From CAYUQT01 sp964596165 (lineage in GTDB: Bacteria; Planctomycetota; Phycisphaerae; UBA1845; JAFGLZ01), in contig CAZQTW010000003.1 of NCBI GenBank assembly GCA_964596165.1, positions 110,704-174,703 of the forward strand: a stretch of DNA of 64,000 nt. The letters are read 5' to 3'. The notes below the pieces were generated by a model. It saw only the letters and a list, made by a program, of their open reading frames with translations, made no database searches and was not told the DNA's origin. The translations under genes and the position numbers were made by a program. Of the stretch, positions 54,495 to 63,117 are shown in pieces (position 1 is the first letter of the stretch; each line of letters starts with the position of its first letter).

Positions 54495-54649
54495 CCGAAC
54501 ACACGATCCATGGGGACTGCTGTCCACGCTGCAAGAAACACGTCGAGCCGCCCGTGCCTCGCGCGTTGCCGAACGCGTCGATCGGCCATCACCGGCTGAC
54601 CCTGACGAGCTGATTGCACTACGGCCTGGGAGTCACGATCGATCGTGTT
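54482..54649 (+). mobile_element. IS66-family transposase fragment
   Basis: Immediately after the break in the GAF gene, another frame reads PGVVTEHTIHGDCCPRCKKH and VEPPVPRALPNASIGHHRLT. It then has an in-frame TGA (54611-54613) where IS66 proteins have Trp, then LHYGLGVTIDRV. This is the zinc-finger portion of an IS66 transposase. Neither the start, the catalytic domain nor terminal repeats are present, so it is a dead remnant. The junction with the GAF gene lies at about 54478-54487. Confidence 0.75.
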
Positions 54650-54794
54650 CTTCTTTTCCGCTGTTCCTACCGTTGCCGCCACGCTCTCCTCCTCCGCTGG
54701 GGGCGCGCCCAGCGCGGAAAAATAACCTGCTGATTGCGAAGGTTGCGACCACTGCCGTGGGTTCAGGATACAGCGGTAACGCCGGTCCTCACCT

Positions 54795-55040
54795 GTCTGG
54801 GGGGTGTCGGGGTGCGCAACCGATGGGGCGGGCTTCGCTAAGACGGGGGACTCAGGGTGCCGATCATTCCCGGGCCCGAAGGCCACGAACACGAGTAGCC
54901 GGGGACGGAGCGAAGCGCAGTCCCCAGAATGCGTGATGTGCAAACGATCAAGCCCCAAAGGGGCGCGACAGAACGGTGACTGGGGACTCTTGGCCCGGTG
55001 CGCCCCTTCGGGGCCAAAGCCAACCCGCCAATTCCGTCAC
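54795..55040 (+). repeat. Hairpin-rich dispersed repeat (510-bp gene-free region)
   Basis: Within the gene-free stretch 54650-55159 three hairpins follow each other: GGGGAC/GTCCCC (54901-54906 with 54920-54925), GCCCC/GGGGC (54952-54956 with 54960-54964) and GCCCC/GGGGC (55002-55006 with 55010-55014). The phrase AGCCCCAAAGGGGCGCGACA resembles a repeat seen in many planctomycete genomes. Open frames here are incidental. It adjoins the IS66 remnant and may mark a recombination-prone spot. Confidence 0.5.
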
Positions 55041-55159
55041 GCACCCGGGGGGTCGTGGAGCGTCTGGTCGATCTTGCCATGCGGAGTTGTTCACCTTACT
55101 CTTTCAGATGCTGTCTGGTCGACGATGGCAAGTCTTTCGGGAAACACAAGGAGAAGGCG

Positions 55160-55777
55160 ATGGCGATCCGCATTTCCATCCTCTCGTGCCTATTGCTTGT
55201 CGGTTGCACGAATGCCCCCAACGCGCTGAACCTGGAGTTGACACCGGTGCAGGAGGCCTTTGCACCCAGCGAGCCGATCGTGCTCAAGGCCAAGCTCGTG
55301 GCCAAGAAGGGCTCGGTGTGCTTGGACAGGGGGAACTTCATCGCCATTGAGCTGCAGCATCCGGACTGGGCCAAGCCGGCCGCATCCCGGGACTGGCCGA
55401 TGGGCAGGGAGCAGTATGTCGGACCGGCGATGTATCCTGTCTCCTCCACGGGAATGCTCCTCGACGTCCTGGATTCCCAGAGCCGCTACGTAACCGTGGA
55501 CCCGCGTCGACCGATCGAGCGATTGCTGAGGCTTACAGCCTATCGCGGTGGACTCACCGTGCAGGATTTCGAGTCCCCGTTTCACCCATACAAGGATTGG
55601 ATCCCCTTGCCGAACCCTCTGGGTCCGGGGCGTTACCATGTCCGTGCTCGGCTGGTCACCGAAACGAGTTACTACTTCGCGCATCCGCTCTTCTGGAAAC
55701 CGTATGACAAGCCGGTCATCGGCGAGACGGAGATCGTAATCGGCGGTTCCGTTACGACCACGGCAGCGTCGCGCTGA
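55160..55777 (+). CDS. Hypothetical lipoprotein
   Basis: ATG 55160 follows AAGGAGAAGG and starts a lipoprotein signal (AIRISILSCLLLVGC, Cys17). The 205-aa protein is beta-rich and begins with LNLELTPVQEAFAPSEPIVL, typical of an Ig-like or transglutaminase-accessory sandwich domain found in exported proteins. It ends with GETEIVIGGSVTTTAASR. No function is known. It stands just downstream of the repeat region. Confidence 0.72.
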   Translation: MAIRISILSCLLLVGCTNAPNALNLELTPVQEAFAPSEPIVLKAKLVAKKGSVCLDRGNFIAIELQHPDWAKPAASRDWPMGREQYVGPAMYPVSSTGMLLDVLDSQSRYVTVDPRRPIERLLRLTAYRGGLTVQDFESPFHPYKDWIPLPNPLGPGRYHVRARLVTETSYYFAHPLFWKPYDKPVIGETEIVIGGSVTTTAASR

Positions 55778-55870
55778 ACGCGTCGGCCCGGAGCGATGGC
55801 GTGAGGCGGCGGCCGGCAGATGCAGCGAAAGAACAGCACGCAACTCAACCGGTGTTTCCGTCGGATTCCA

Positions 55871-56158
55871 TCAAGGTCCCGAGGTCTTACGCTGCCAGAC
55901 GGTCACCGGTGCCCCGCACTTGGGGCATCGGCCACTCTCGTTGCCCGTCGGGTCGTACCCGCCCTTGCGGCAGTGGCCAGGAGTGGGGCGGCGGTCTTGA
56001 TACCACAGATAGGCGGTGAGGAGGAGCAGGATCAGGAAAGCTATCCAGAGGGCGACGCAAAAGCCATGCCATGCGGTATTGGCTCCAACCGTCCGAGCAT
56101 ATGCAGGGCGTCCCAATGCGATTCTCGTGTTGACGCTCAAAGGGCTCTGGGGGAGCAT
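55871..56158 (-). CDS. Decayed zinc-ribbon membrane protein
   Basis: A 95-aa protein from ATG 56158 with one membrane helix (FCVALWIAFLILLLLTAYLW) and a C-terminal ribbon-like segment HCRKGGYDPTGNESGRCPKC. Compared with the intact paralogue at 24107-24598 the second cysteine is Gly and the Leu before TGN is Pro, so zinc binding is probably lost. The extracytoplasmic region and first helix of the paralogue are also missing or short. The frame is open upstream to 56272. It may be a pseudogene in progress. Confidence 0.55.
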   Translation of the reverse strand: MLPQSPLSVNTRIALGRPAYARTVGANTAWHGFCVALWIAFLILLLLTAYLWYQDRRPTPGHCRKGGYDPTGNESGRCPKCGAPVTVWQRKTSGP

Positions 56159-56256
56159 GGTATGCAGACATGAAGCACGAATTGGTCGATAGTCGCTCGA
56201 ACGTGTTGCTCCGATGGACAGGTCTACCAAGTGGTACGGATCTAAGAGTGCGAACC

Positions 56257-57516
56257 ATGGTCGCGACGGCATGCCGTCTCCTGCTCGTGTTTTGTTACAA
56301 CCTTATGTTCGTCGCCGGAAATGCAGCGGCACTCGGGGCAAACGCCTGTGGTGCGGGGGAATTGAAGGCACCGGCGCAAGAGGAACTCAAGCCCATGCTC
56401 CGGATCAAGTGGCGGCTGGGTCCGGACTATCCGATGGGGATTCAGGACTCGGCCATGGGAATCGTCCACGGCAAGGTCGTCTCCGCCGGTGGATTCACGC
56501 GGCACCCGCTGAACGTTGTCAAACACTATCCCGATGCGTTTGGCGGTCAGCCGAGCGGTTTTACAAAGCTGGCATTCGTATTTGACCCGAAGGATGAGGC
56601 CGCCGGCTGGAAGCGGATCGCCGACATGCCCGGTCCGGCGCGCCAGGGCACTGCCGTCGCGGTCGTGGACGACATGCTCTATGCGATGGGCGGCATCAAT
56701 TACACCGACCCGCTGACCTATCGCGACACGTACCGCTTGCAGGAGAAGGATGGAAAGTGGGTCTGGGAAGAGCTTCCGACCTGCCGGCTCCCCTGGCCGG
56801 TCTATGGCGCCGCCAACAGCACGGTCGTGATCGGCAAGAGAATCTATCTGACTGGCGTGGCCGATTACTTCAAAGGCCCCGGAGCTGAAGGACCCGATTT
56901 CCATTCGGAAGCAGGCCGTACCGGCGATCCGGTCGGTCGGGCACTGCTCGTCCTCGACACGGCGAATCTCAAGGACGGCTGGAAACGACTGGCCGATTGC
57001 CCCGGGATACCCAAGTTCGACGCGGCCAGTGCCGCCGTCGGAGGCAGGATCTACCAGCTTGGCGGCATCTTCGCACCGCTGGCCAAGTCGGAATGGGCGT
57101 ACTACAACGCCAACGACAGTTGGACGTATGACCCGGCGAGCGGTGAATGGACAAGGCTGAAGGATATGCCGCACGGCTCCAACCGCCGGGCCCTTGCCTA
57201 CGCCGATCGGTACGTCGTCCTGGTCACCGGCTTCAGGTACGCCAACACGCGAAACCCGGACGGCACGGTGACCGAGGTCTATAGCGCCGAAGAGAAGGCC
57301 CGCCACTTCAGCACGTTCTTTGAGGATACGGTGCTGGTCTACGATACCCGGACCGGACGCCTGGGCACGGGCGATCGACTGATCGAGAAAACGTGCTACC
57401 CGAGCGCAGCGGTCCTTGGCGACACGATCTACTGCCTCGGCGGCGAAGGCGGACCGCGACTCTATCACCCCGCCACGCTCCAGATCGGGAAGATTGTTGA
57501 AGTAATCCATGAATGA
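56257..57516 (+). CDS. Exported kelch-repeat protein
   Basis: From ATG 56257 the ~419-aa protein has a signal peptide (CRLLLVFCYNLMFVAGNAAA). Six kelch-type blades follow, with markers DSAMGIVHGKVVSAGGFTRH, GTAVAVVDDMLYAMGGINYT, YGAANSTVVIGKRIYLTGVA, ASAAVGGRIYQLGGIFAPLA and PSAAVLGDTIYCLGGEGGPR. The fold is a six-bladed propeller like N-acetylneuraminate epimerase and other periplasmic kelch proteins. A sialic-acid or carbohydrate role is possible (a sialidase-type gene is in the window), but not shown. Confidence 0.8.
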   Translation: MVATACRLLLVFCYNLMFVAGNAAALGANACGAGELKAPAQEELKPMLRIKWRLGPDYPMGIQDSAMGIVHGKVVSAGGFTRHPLNVVKHYPDAFGGQPSGFTKLAFVFDPKDEAAGWKRIADMPGPARQGTAVAVVDDMLYAMGGINYTDPLTYRDTYRLQEKDGKWVWEELPTCRLPWPVYGAANSTVVIGKRIYLTGVADYFKGPGAEGPDFHSEAGRTGDPVGRALLVLDTANLKDGWKRLADCPGIPKFDAASAAVGGRIYQLGGIFAPLAKSEWAYYNANDSWTYDPASGEWTRLKDMPHGSNRRALAYADRYVVLVTGFRYANTRNPDGTVTEVYSAEEKARHFSTFFEDTVLVYDTRTGRLGTGDRLIEKTCYPSAAVLGDTIYCLGGEGGPRLYHPATLQIGKIVEVIHE

Positions 57517-57687
57517 AGAAGACAAGCCGCCATAAAGCACGGAAGGCGCAATGAGCAAGAACAGAAGAAGAGAGAGTGACCTGTTCTGATGTCTTTCCGT
57601 CTGTCATCGTGGGCTTCGTGTGCATTTTCGCGGCTACCGCGAGCAGGCCGCCCATAGGCGCAAGAGACGCAAGAAGGGAGAAATCGG

Positions 57688-58785
57688 ATGTCGCATGTGA
57701 CGCTGGTGTGCTCGGTGTCGTTGGTACTGGGAGCATCGTCGGGTGCGCCCGCGGCGGGTGCAGAGGGGCCGGCCACGAGCACGGCACCTGGGAACACCTC
57801 CGGAGGTCGAGCCGCGTGGATGGCCCAAGGCACCTACGGCGTTATGACGCACTACCTCATCACCCCAAAAGGAAACACGCCGGAGGAAAGAACCGCCGAC
57901 CTGAACCGCACCGTGGACCGCTTCGACCTGGATTACTATATCCGGCAGTTCCGGGAGACCGGTGCCGACTGGCTGATCTTCACGCTCGGCCAATGCACGG
58001 GCTACCTGTGCAGTCCCAACCCCTATCTCGATGCCAAAGCCCCCGGCCGCACCAGCCGCCGCGACATCGTTCTGGAGATCGCCCAACGGCTGAAAGGCCT
58101 CAACAAACGCCTGATCCTCTACATTCCTTCACAAGAAGCGGCCGACCCGGCCCTCAAGGAGATCTTCGACTACGCCTCCGAAGGGCACGCGGATCGCTAC
58201 TTCGAGTTCCTGCGGCACTATTCGATCAAGTTCGGCACGCTCCATCACGGCTGGTGGTTCGATAGCTGCGGACCGCATCCGGACGACTACTGGAACAAGT
58301 ACCTCGCGGCCGTTCGGGCCGGGAACCCGGACGCGGCCGTCGCGTTCAGCGGCGCCGAGTTCTGCTGCGGCGGTCCGATCAACCCGGTCTGCAAGCTGGC
58401 GGACTATCATGCCGGAGAAATCCATCTTCTGGAGGATGGCCGGATCCGGCGCGACTTCCTCCCGCCGGGCGGCGACATCGTTGTCCTTCCTCCGGGCGTA
58501 CTACGCAAACGTGGACAGGAAGCTCGATACTACCTCCCCGATGCGCCGCTCATCGACGGCATGCAATGGCACGGCCTGTTGCCGATCGACCTCACGTTCA
58601 ATCCGGCGATTCCTAACCAGTTCTGCCACTACACGGACAAAGAGCTGTTTCAGTTTGTCCGGCGCATCAAGTCCGTCGGCGGGGCGATCACCCTCAACGT
58701 ACCCATCGACATCGAGAATGGCCACATCCCCGAAGACACGCACAGCCAACTCGTGCGACTTGGAAAGGCGATATCCGCAAAGTGA
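57688..58785 (+). CDS. Exported fucosidase-like TIM-barrel protein
   Basis: A 365-aa protein with a signal peptide (VTLVCSVSLVLGASSGAPAA) and GGGAGAAATCGG upstream of the ATG. The mature part opens with AAWMAQGTYGVMTHYLITPK and RFDLDYYIRQFRETGADWLI, then HHGWWFDSCGPHPDDYWNKY, which resembles GH29 alpha-L-fucosidases and related barrels (the WWFD aspartate would be the nucleophile position). The C-terminus GAITLNVPIDIENGHIPEDT also fits. Activity on fucosides is not certain. Confidence 0.75.
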   Translation: MSHVTLVCSVSLVLGASSGAPAAGAEGPATSTAPGNTSGGRAAWMAQGTYGVMTHYLITPKGNTPEERTADLNRTVDRFDLDYYIRQFRETGADWLIFTLGQCTGYLCSPNPYLDAKAPGRTSRRDIVLEIAQRLKGLNKRLILYIPSQEAADPALKEIFDYASEGHADRYFEFLRHYSIKFGTLHHGWWFDSCGPHPDDYWNKYLAAVRAGNPDAAVAFSGAEFCCGGPINPVCKLADYHAGEIHLLEDGRIRRDFLPPGGDIVVLPPGVLRKRGQEARYYLPDAPLIDGMQWHGLLPIDLTFNPAIPNQFCHYTDKELFQFVRRIKSVGGAITLNVPIDIENGHIPEDTHSQLVRLGKAISAK

Positions 58786-58863
58786 TGTCTGGGGTTCGGG
58801 CACCAAAGCCCGAGTGCTAAGAGGTGTCTGAAGGGGTGCGGAGGTCTGCCGGACCGTCGGCGG

Positions 58864-58900
58864 CGAGCCGGGTTGGTCCGCCGGCCGTCCCGCCGGCTCG
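58864..58900. terminator. Putative terminator between convergent genes
   Basis: CGAGCCGG (58864-58871) and CCGGCTCG (58893-58900) form a perfect 8-bp stem with a 21-base loop, followed by GAGAAAAGAA. It lies between the fucosidase-like gene and the Tat-exported gene, which converge. Confidence 0.45.
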
Positions 58901-58943
58901 GAGAAAAGAACGAATGTGAGCACCCGGTTGTTGTCGCCGCGGG

Positions 58944-60473
58944 TTATGCCTTCTTGTCGCTCCAATCAACGAAGTGCTGGATGAAGCGATCCGTCGCGCC
59001 GCGCGGACGCGGATCCACGTGATCGGGCAGGGCGTCGTAAATTCGATAGACGCGATCCCAATACCGCTTCTTGAGCTCGTCGTAGTTGGGCGACGGGGCG
59101 GTCAGATCCGCGAAGAGCCGGGCAAAGAAGAGAAGCTCTTGCCGATAGGCCTCCGGGGACGGATGAAACACCGCGCCGGCGACCACGGAGGACTTGAGGT
59201 CCTCAAGACACTGCGCCAACCGGGCCATGCGTGTGTGGTACTCCGACCGCGGCATCTTCACCACATCGTAACAACCCCAGTCCGGGATGACTTCGAACAA
59301 GCGGTAGTCCTCCGCTATCCCGCGCCCGGCGTTGCCGAACAACATCATGAAAAACTGATCCGCGACCGCCTTCGGGTCGGCGTCCGGGTGCGCGAACGAA
59401 TGGGCCGCCTCAAACAGTGACAATTGGTTGAGCAACGGCGTCATCGTAAAGCAGATTCCACCACAGTAGGGCGCCGCCGCGTTCTCTTCCCGCCGCCGCG
59501 AGTAGAGCCGCGTGAAGCGGTAGTGCGGATAGACCGCATTCTCGCCTTCGGTGAGGCTGAAATCCCACGTGAGAATTCGATGCGTCTTGGCAATGGCCCG
59601 CGCCCAGGGCCGCGCGTCCTGCTCCCCGACGGGATTGCCGTCGCCGTTGAAACCCAGGTTGATGGACACCAGCGTGTCCGGGGGAAAGTCCGGCAGGCGC
59701 TTCAGCAGGTGTTGCATGGCGCGGTCGGCCCGTTCTTTCGAGAACGTCCAGGCGGTGGCTTGGTCCGCCGGGATGAACTCACCCTTGCTGCCGGGCGGCA
59801 TGCGGATGATGCCCCAGCCGAAGAACGGCGGGCCCCACGTACCGAAGTCGATTTCGACCTTCGGGAGGTTCTTCCTGACCAGCCGCGAAACCTCGATCGA
59901 TTTGTCGATATACGTTTCGGCCGTGCAGCCGTTGCGAGAACAAGCGCCGGGGTCGCCGGGGAAAATGCCGATCACCTCCAGGCCCGGCAGTCGCCGCGTC
60001 CATTGGTCCCACACATAGAGGCATTCGCGCCACTCGTCGGGCTCGTTCGGACACAGCGTACGCCACGCTTCGCCCACGGTAGCCAGCGCGATGATCGCCT
60101 CGGGTTTCATCCCCCGTTTCCGGGCGTGATCGATGACCACATTCATCTGACGGGCATAGTCTCGGCCAGCATCGGAATCGAGTGCCTCGCGACAGAACAT
60201 CCGAGGCTCCAGCCAAAATTCGAAGACGTTGAACCCGAAATGCGCCACCATATCCACCAGCTTGCACCAGTCGTCGTCCGACCACCGATACGGCAACGTG
60301 GGATAGTACATGTTGGGGTTGTAGGCGCAGAGCAGATGCGACGCGAAGTTGTTGTAGTAGATAATGCGCTTGCTCAGGGGTGGCCTCCTCGATGCCTCAT
60401 TCGCCGAAAGCAGGGGTACGCCCGCTACGGCCGCCGCCGTTCCACCCAGGAATTGTCGTCGCGAGAGTTCCAT
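58944..60473 (-). CDS. Tat-exported TIM-barrel protein, glycosidase-like
   Basis: A 509-aa protein with a twin-arginine leader (MELSRRQFLGGTAAAVAGVP) and GGAAGG before the ATG. The body reads like a glycosidase-type barrel: IIYYNNFASHLLCAYNPNMY, MVAHFGFNVFEFWLEPRMF, PGLEVIGIFPGDPGACSRNG, DTLVSINLGFNGDGNPVG and WARAIAKTHRILTWDFSLTE. I know no named family for it. It is probably an exported carbohydrate-active protein of planctomycetes. It is divergent from the second Gfo/Idh/MocA gene. Confidence 0.72.
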   Translation of the reverse strand: MELSRRQFLGGTAAAVAGVPLLSANEASRRPPLSKRIIYYNNFASHLLCAYNPNMYYPTLPYRWSDDDWCKLVDMVAHFGFNVFEFWLEPRMFCREALDSDAGRDYARQMNVVIDHARKRGMKPEAIIALATVGEAWRTLCPNEPDEWRECLYVWDQWTRRLPGLEVIGIFPGDPGACSRNGCTAETYIDKSIEVSRLVRKNLPKVEIDFGTWGPPFFGWGIIRMPPGSKGEFIPADQATAWTFSKERADRAMQHLLKRLPDFPPDTLVSINLGFNGDGNPVGEQDARPWARAIAKTHRILTWDFSLTEGENAVYPHYRFTRLYSRRREENAAAPYCGGICFTMTPLLNQLSLFEAAHSFAHPDADPKAVADQFFMMLFGNAGRGIAEDYRLFEVIPDWGCYDVVKMPRSEYHTRMARLAQCLEDLKSSVVAGAVFHPSPEAYRQELLFFARLFADLTAPSPNYDELKKRYWDRVYRIYDALPDHVDPRPRGATDRFIQHFVDWSDKKA

Positions 60474-61004
60474 GTCGAGTCCCTTCCTCCGCGGTCGAAT
60501 GTCGCGAGGCGTTCGAGCGGTGTCGTGGTGCAGGGTCGCGAGGACTCCGTGCCCTCGGACATCTCGGGTTCCGGTCGAACGCGCGTCGTCTTGCGGTGTT
60601 CCTCACCCGCGCACGTGAATAGCTTACCATGAACAGTAACGAGCGTCTCGTACCCTGCCGAAATGAGGTCCCCACGTTCGGGGGCGACGATGGAGGCCGC
60701 TCCCACGGCGTTGCCCTCGGCGGCCGTTTCCGAGGGCGTTTTCGACGTTGAAAGGGTCCGGACCGATGGTACACTGCCTACACGGTGCTTGGGGGTGATC
60801 CCCGGGCTCCCGTGAAGACGAGGTGAAGCCTGAACGGGTTGTGGCCTGTACGGCGGCCCAGGCCCGCACCGGGTACAGCCGCGGGCCGGAGTGCCTTTTG
60901 TTCCCCGGGTCTCTTGCCCCTCGGCCCTTTGCAGGATCGAATTCCTCATCCGTCCGAACTCGCTGAGAACACGGAGACTCGATAGTCAGAAGGAGGCGTA
61001 TGCC
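60474..61004 (+). promoter_or_regulatory. Promoter and structured leader in 531-bp divergent region
   Basis: TTGAAA (60748-60753) and TACACT (60770-60775) with a 16-base spacer form a candidate promoter for the gene at 61005. The ~225-nt leader then holds GGGG/CCCC (60792-60795 with 60800-60803, approximate) and a perfect GGCCTG/CAGGCC stem (60843-60848 with 60859-60864), followed by CGGGTACAGCCGCGGGCC. No known riboswitch consensus matches. The rest of the region shows no gene. Confidence 0.4.
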
Positions 61005-62330
61005 ATGCGACGACGCGACTTCCTGAAAGGCGCAACCGGCGGCGCCGGATTGCTGCTTCTCCCAAGCGGCACGCTCTCAGGGGCCAATGCCCCGAGCAAC
61101 AAGCTGAACCTGGCGCTTATCGGCGCGGACGGTCGGTGCCGGGCGCTCTATCTTCCGATGTCCAGCGAGAACGTGGTGGCCCTGTGTGATGTCGATGAGA
61201 CGCACCTCGCCCATGCGGCGAAGACGTTTCCGAAGGCCAAGCATTACGTGGACTGGCGCCAGTGTCTCGACCACAAGGGCCTGGACGCCGTGGTCTGTTG
61301 CACCACGGACCACACGCATGCCTTCGTCGCGACGTGGGCGATGAATCGGGGCCTCCACGTCTACTGCGAAAAACCGCTCGGGAACACCGTCGAGGAGGTC
61401 CGCATGGTCCGCGCCACGTATCTCAAGAACAAGGCGAAGCTGGCCACGCAGGTCGGAACCCAACGCCACGCCGATACGAACTTCAACCGCGTCCGGGAAC
61501 TCATTAGAGACGGCGCCATCGGTGAGCTGAAGAGCGCCTGTGCCTGGGGTAATCGCCGGCTCCGCAAACCGGGCTACCCGCCCGCCGAAGGCACGCCGCC
61601 GCCGACACTCCACTACGACTTGTGGATCGGGCCGTCGCCCTATCACCCGTACAGCCCGAAATACTTCGGTGCGTCGCCCGGCGCCAACTGCCTGAACTGG
61701 AACATGTATTGGGATTTCGGTACCGGCCAGGTGGGCGACATGGGCAGCCACACCATGGACTTGGTCTGGAACGCGATCGATGCCGGCCTCCCCACCTCGG
61801 CCGAGGCCGAAGGCGAGACGTTTAACCCCGAGGTCACACCGGTCGAGCTGACCGCCAGGTTCGGCATCCCCGCCAATGACTGGCGGCCCGCGATCAGCGT
61901 CAGTTGGTACCAGGGAGGCCCCATGCCGAAATCGCCCGCACCGTCCGTCAATCTGGAGAAAATCGGTCACGGAGCCCTGTTCGAGGGCAGCCGCGGCTTC
62001 CTCGTCGCCGATTTCAGTTCCCGCCTGATCCTTCCCCACGGCAGGGAGGCCGACATGACCTACTACAAGCCCCGCTCCAAGGACGCGTTGATTCCGCCCC
62101 TGGGCGATTTCCAGAAGGAATGGATCAATGCCTGTAAGGGCAACCTGAAGACCTCCTGCAATTTTGACTACGCCGGCACGATGACCGAGATGATGATGCT
62201 GGGGCTGGTCGCCTATCGCGCGGGCGAGAAGCTCGCCTACGACGGCGCGGCCGGCCGCGTCACCAATAGCGCCAAGGGCAACGACCTGCTCGGCCGTAAG
62301 TATCGCGAGGGCTGGGTTCTCAATGGATAG
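61005..62330 (+). CDS. Tat-exported Gfo/Idh/MocA oxidoreductase
   Basis: ATG 61005 follows GAAGGAGG. The 441-aa protein has a Tat leader (MRRRDFLKGATGGAGLLLLP), a Rossmann domain (LNLALIGADGRCRALYLPMS) and the signature GLHVYCEKPLGNTVEEVRMV with the EKP lysine. TQVGTQRHADTNFNRVRELI, LWIGPSPYHPYSPKYF and WDFGTGQVGDMGSHTMDLVW are typical of the large secreted planctomycete subfamily. It is longer than the paralogue at 17592. It probably oxidises sugars or sugar acids outside the cytoplasm. Confidence 0.92.
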   Translation: MRRRDFLKGATGGAGLLLLPSGTLSGANAPSNKLNLALIGADGRCRALYLPMSSENVVALCDVDETHLAHAAKTFPKAKHYVDWRQCLDHKGLDAVVCCTTDHTHAFVATWAMNRGLHVYCEKPLGNTVEEVRMVRATYLKNKAKLATQVGTQRHADTNFNRVRELIRDGAIGELKSACAWGNRRLRKPGYPPAEGTPPPTLHYDLWIGPSPYHPYSPKYFGASPGANCLNWNMYWDFGTGQVGDMGSHTMDLVWNAIDAGLPTSAEAEGETFNPEVTPVELTARFGIPANDWRPAISVSWYQGGPMPKSPAPSVNLEKIGHGALFEGSRGFLVADFSSRLILPHGREADMTYYKPRSKDALIPPLGDFQKEWINACKGNLKTSCNFDYAGTMTEMMMLGLVAYRAGEKLAYDGAAGRVTNSAKGNDLLGRKYREGWVLNG

Positions 62331-62640
62331 CGGCCGGCCGGCCGAAGTTGAAATACCACCAAAGACACGCCGGATCACGTTCAGGTTGGCGAAAGTCAAT
62401 CCATCGCGGGTAACCGGGCAAGTCTATGAGGGTTCCAAGGACAAGCCGGTCACCCATGCTGGGGTTGACATGATCCGGCAAGAGCACCAGGTAATCGCCG
62501 GCGCCGTAACGACCCGAGCTTCCCAACCATTCGAGAGTACTTGCGAACGGACGCAGCCGGCCGTTTCGGGTCGTTCGGTGGGGGAGGCGAACGCATGATC
62601 GAACTGCATGGGAACACCGCAGACGGGACACCCAGCACAC
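62323..62640 (-). CDS. Possible small hypothetical protein
   Basis: A 106-aa minus-strand frame whose middle and end look protein-like: EWLGSSGRYGAGDYLVLLPD, LVLGTLIDLPGYPRWIDFRQ and ACLWWYFNFGRPAAIH, with GC-rich third positions. The first ~35 residues look non-coding, and it overlaps the DUF4160-like gene's start. No ribosome site is clear. It may be a remnant of a gene or chance; kept as a low-confidence call because 62331-62594 has no better explanation. Confidence 0.25.
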
Positions 62641-62762
62641 TTGTGCGAGCCCTTGCTCGAAACCTCGGGTTCAACAGCAGAGAACTGAGGGACATCGAAC
62701 GGGTGGTGACAGAACGCCAACAAAGACTTCGGGAGGCGTGGGATGCCTACTTCCGATCCTAA
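62595..62762 (+). CDS. Short DUF4160-like protein
   Basis: A 55-aa protein from ATG 62595 with GGGGAGGCG upstream. Its second half, LARNLGFNSRELRDIERVVT with the following LREAWDAYF, matches the C-terminal half of DUF4160 proteins. The usual N-terminal part with its PPHVHV-type sequence is not visible upstream, so this may be a shortened version. It overlaps the DUF2442 gene by 20 bases; DUF4160/DUF2442 pairs are common small modules sometimes proposed as toxin-antitoxin systems. Confidence 0.6.
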   Translation: MIELHGNTADGTPSTLVRALARNLGFNSRELRDIERVVTERQQRLREAWDAYFRS

Positions 62763-63021
62763 CCCCGGCGAGCGCGTGCGGGATGTTCGTCTGACCGATG
62801 ATTCACTGACGGTGGATCTTTTGGACGGGCGAACCATCATGGTGCCACTTGTCTGGTTCCCAAGACTGCTTCACGCGACGCCCGCCCAGCGGGCCAAGTG
62901 GCAGCCCTGTGCAGGCGGTTACGGTATTCACTGGCTGGAGCTTGACGAAGACCTTAGCACAGAGGGGCTCCTTCGGGGCGCACCGGTGCCTCGATCGCAA
63001 ACCGAAGCACGTGTTGGATAG
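62743..63021 (+). CDS. DUF2442 family protein
   Basis: A 92-aa protein. RVRDVRLTDDSLTVDLLDGR, VPLVWFPRLLHATPAQRAKW and GGYGIHWLELDEDLSTEGLL with RGAP form the complete DUF2442 signature. It starts inside the end of the DUF4160-like gene, a coupled arrangement typical of this pair. The function is unsettled; a role as antitoxin-like or regulatory partner has been suggested for such pairs. Confidence 0.88.
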   Translation: MPTSDPNPGERVRDVRLTDDSLTVDLLDGRTIMVPLVWFPRLLHATPAQRAKWQPCAGGYGIHWLELDEDLSTEGLLRGAPVPRSQTEARVG

Positions 63022-63117
63022 GTCCGGCTGGCACCTGATCCTTCCCGGGCTTCTTTTGGGGAGGCCCGAGGCCCGAATGCCAAGGCCCGAGTCTCGAATG
63101 CCGGTCTTATCTGCCGG

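Noticed and set aside
59424..60632. 402-codon plus-strand frame
   Set aside because: It is antisense to the Tat-exported barrel protein; it lacks any recognisable domain.
60776..60900. Cobalamin riboswitch before the second Gfo/Idh/MocA gene
   Set aside because: GGTGC and GC-rich stems suggested it, but the conserved B12 box (AGTCAGGA-type sequence) is absent.
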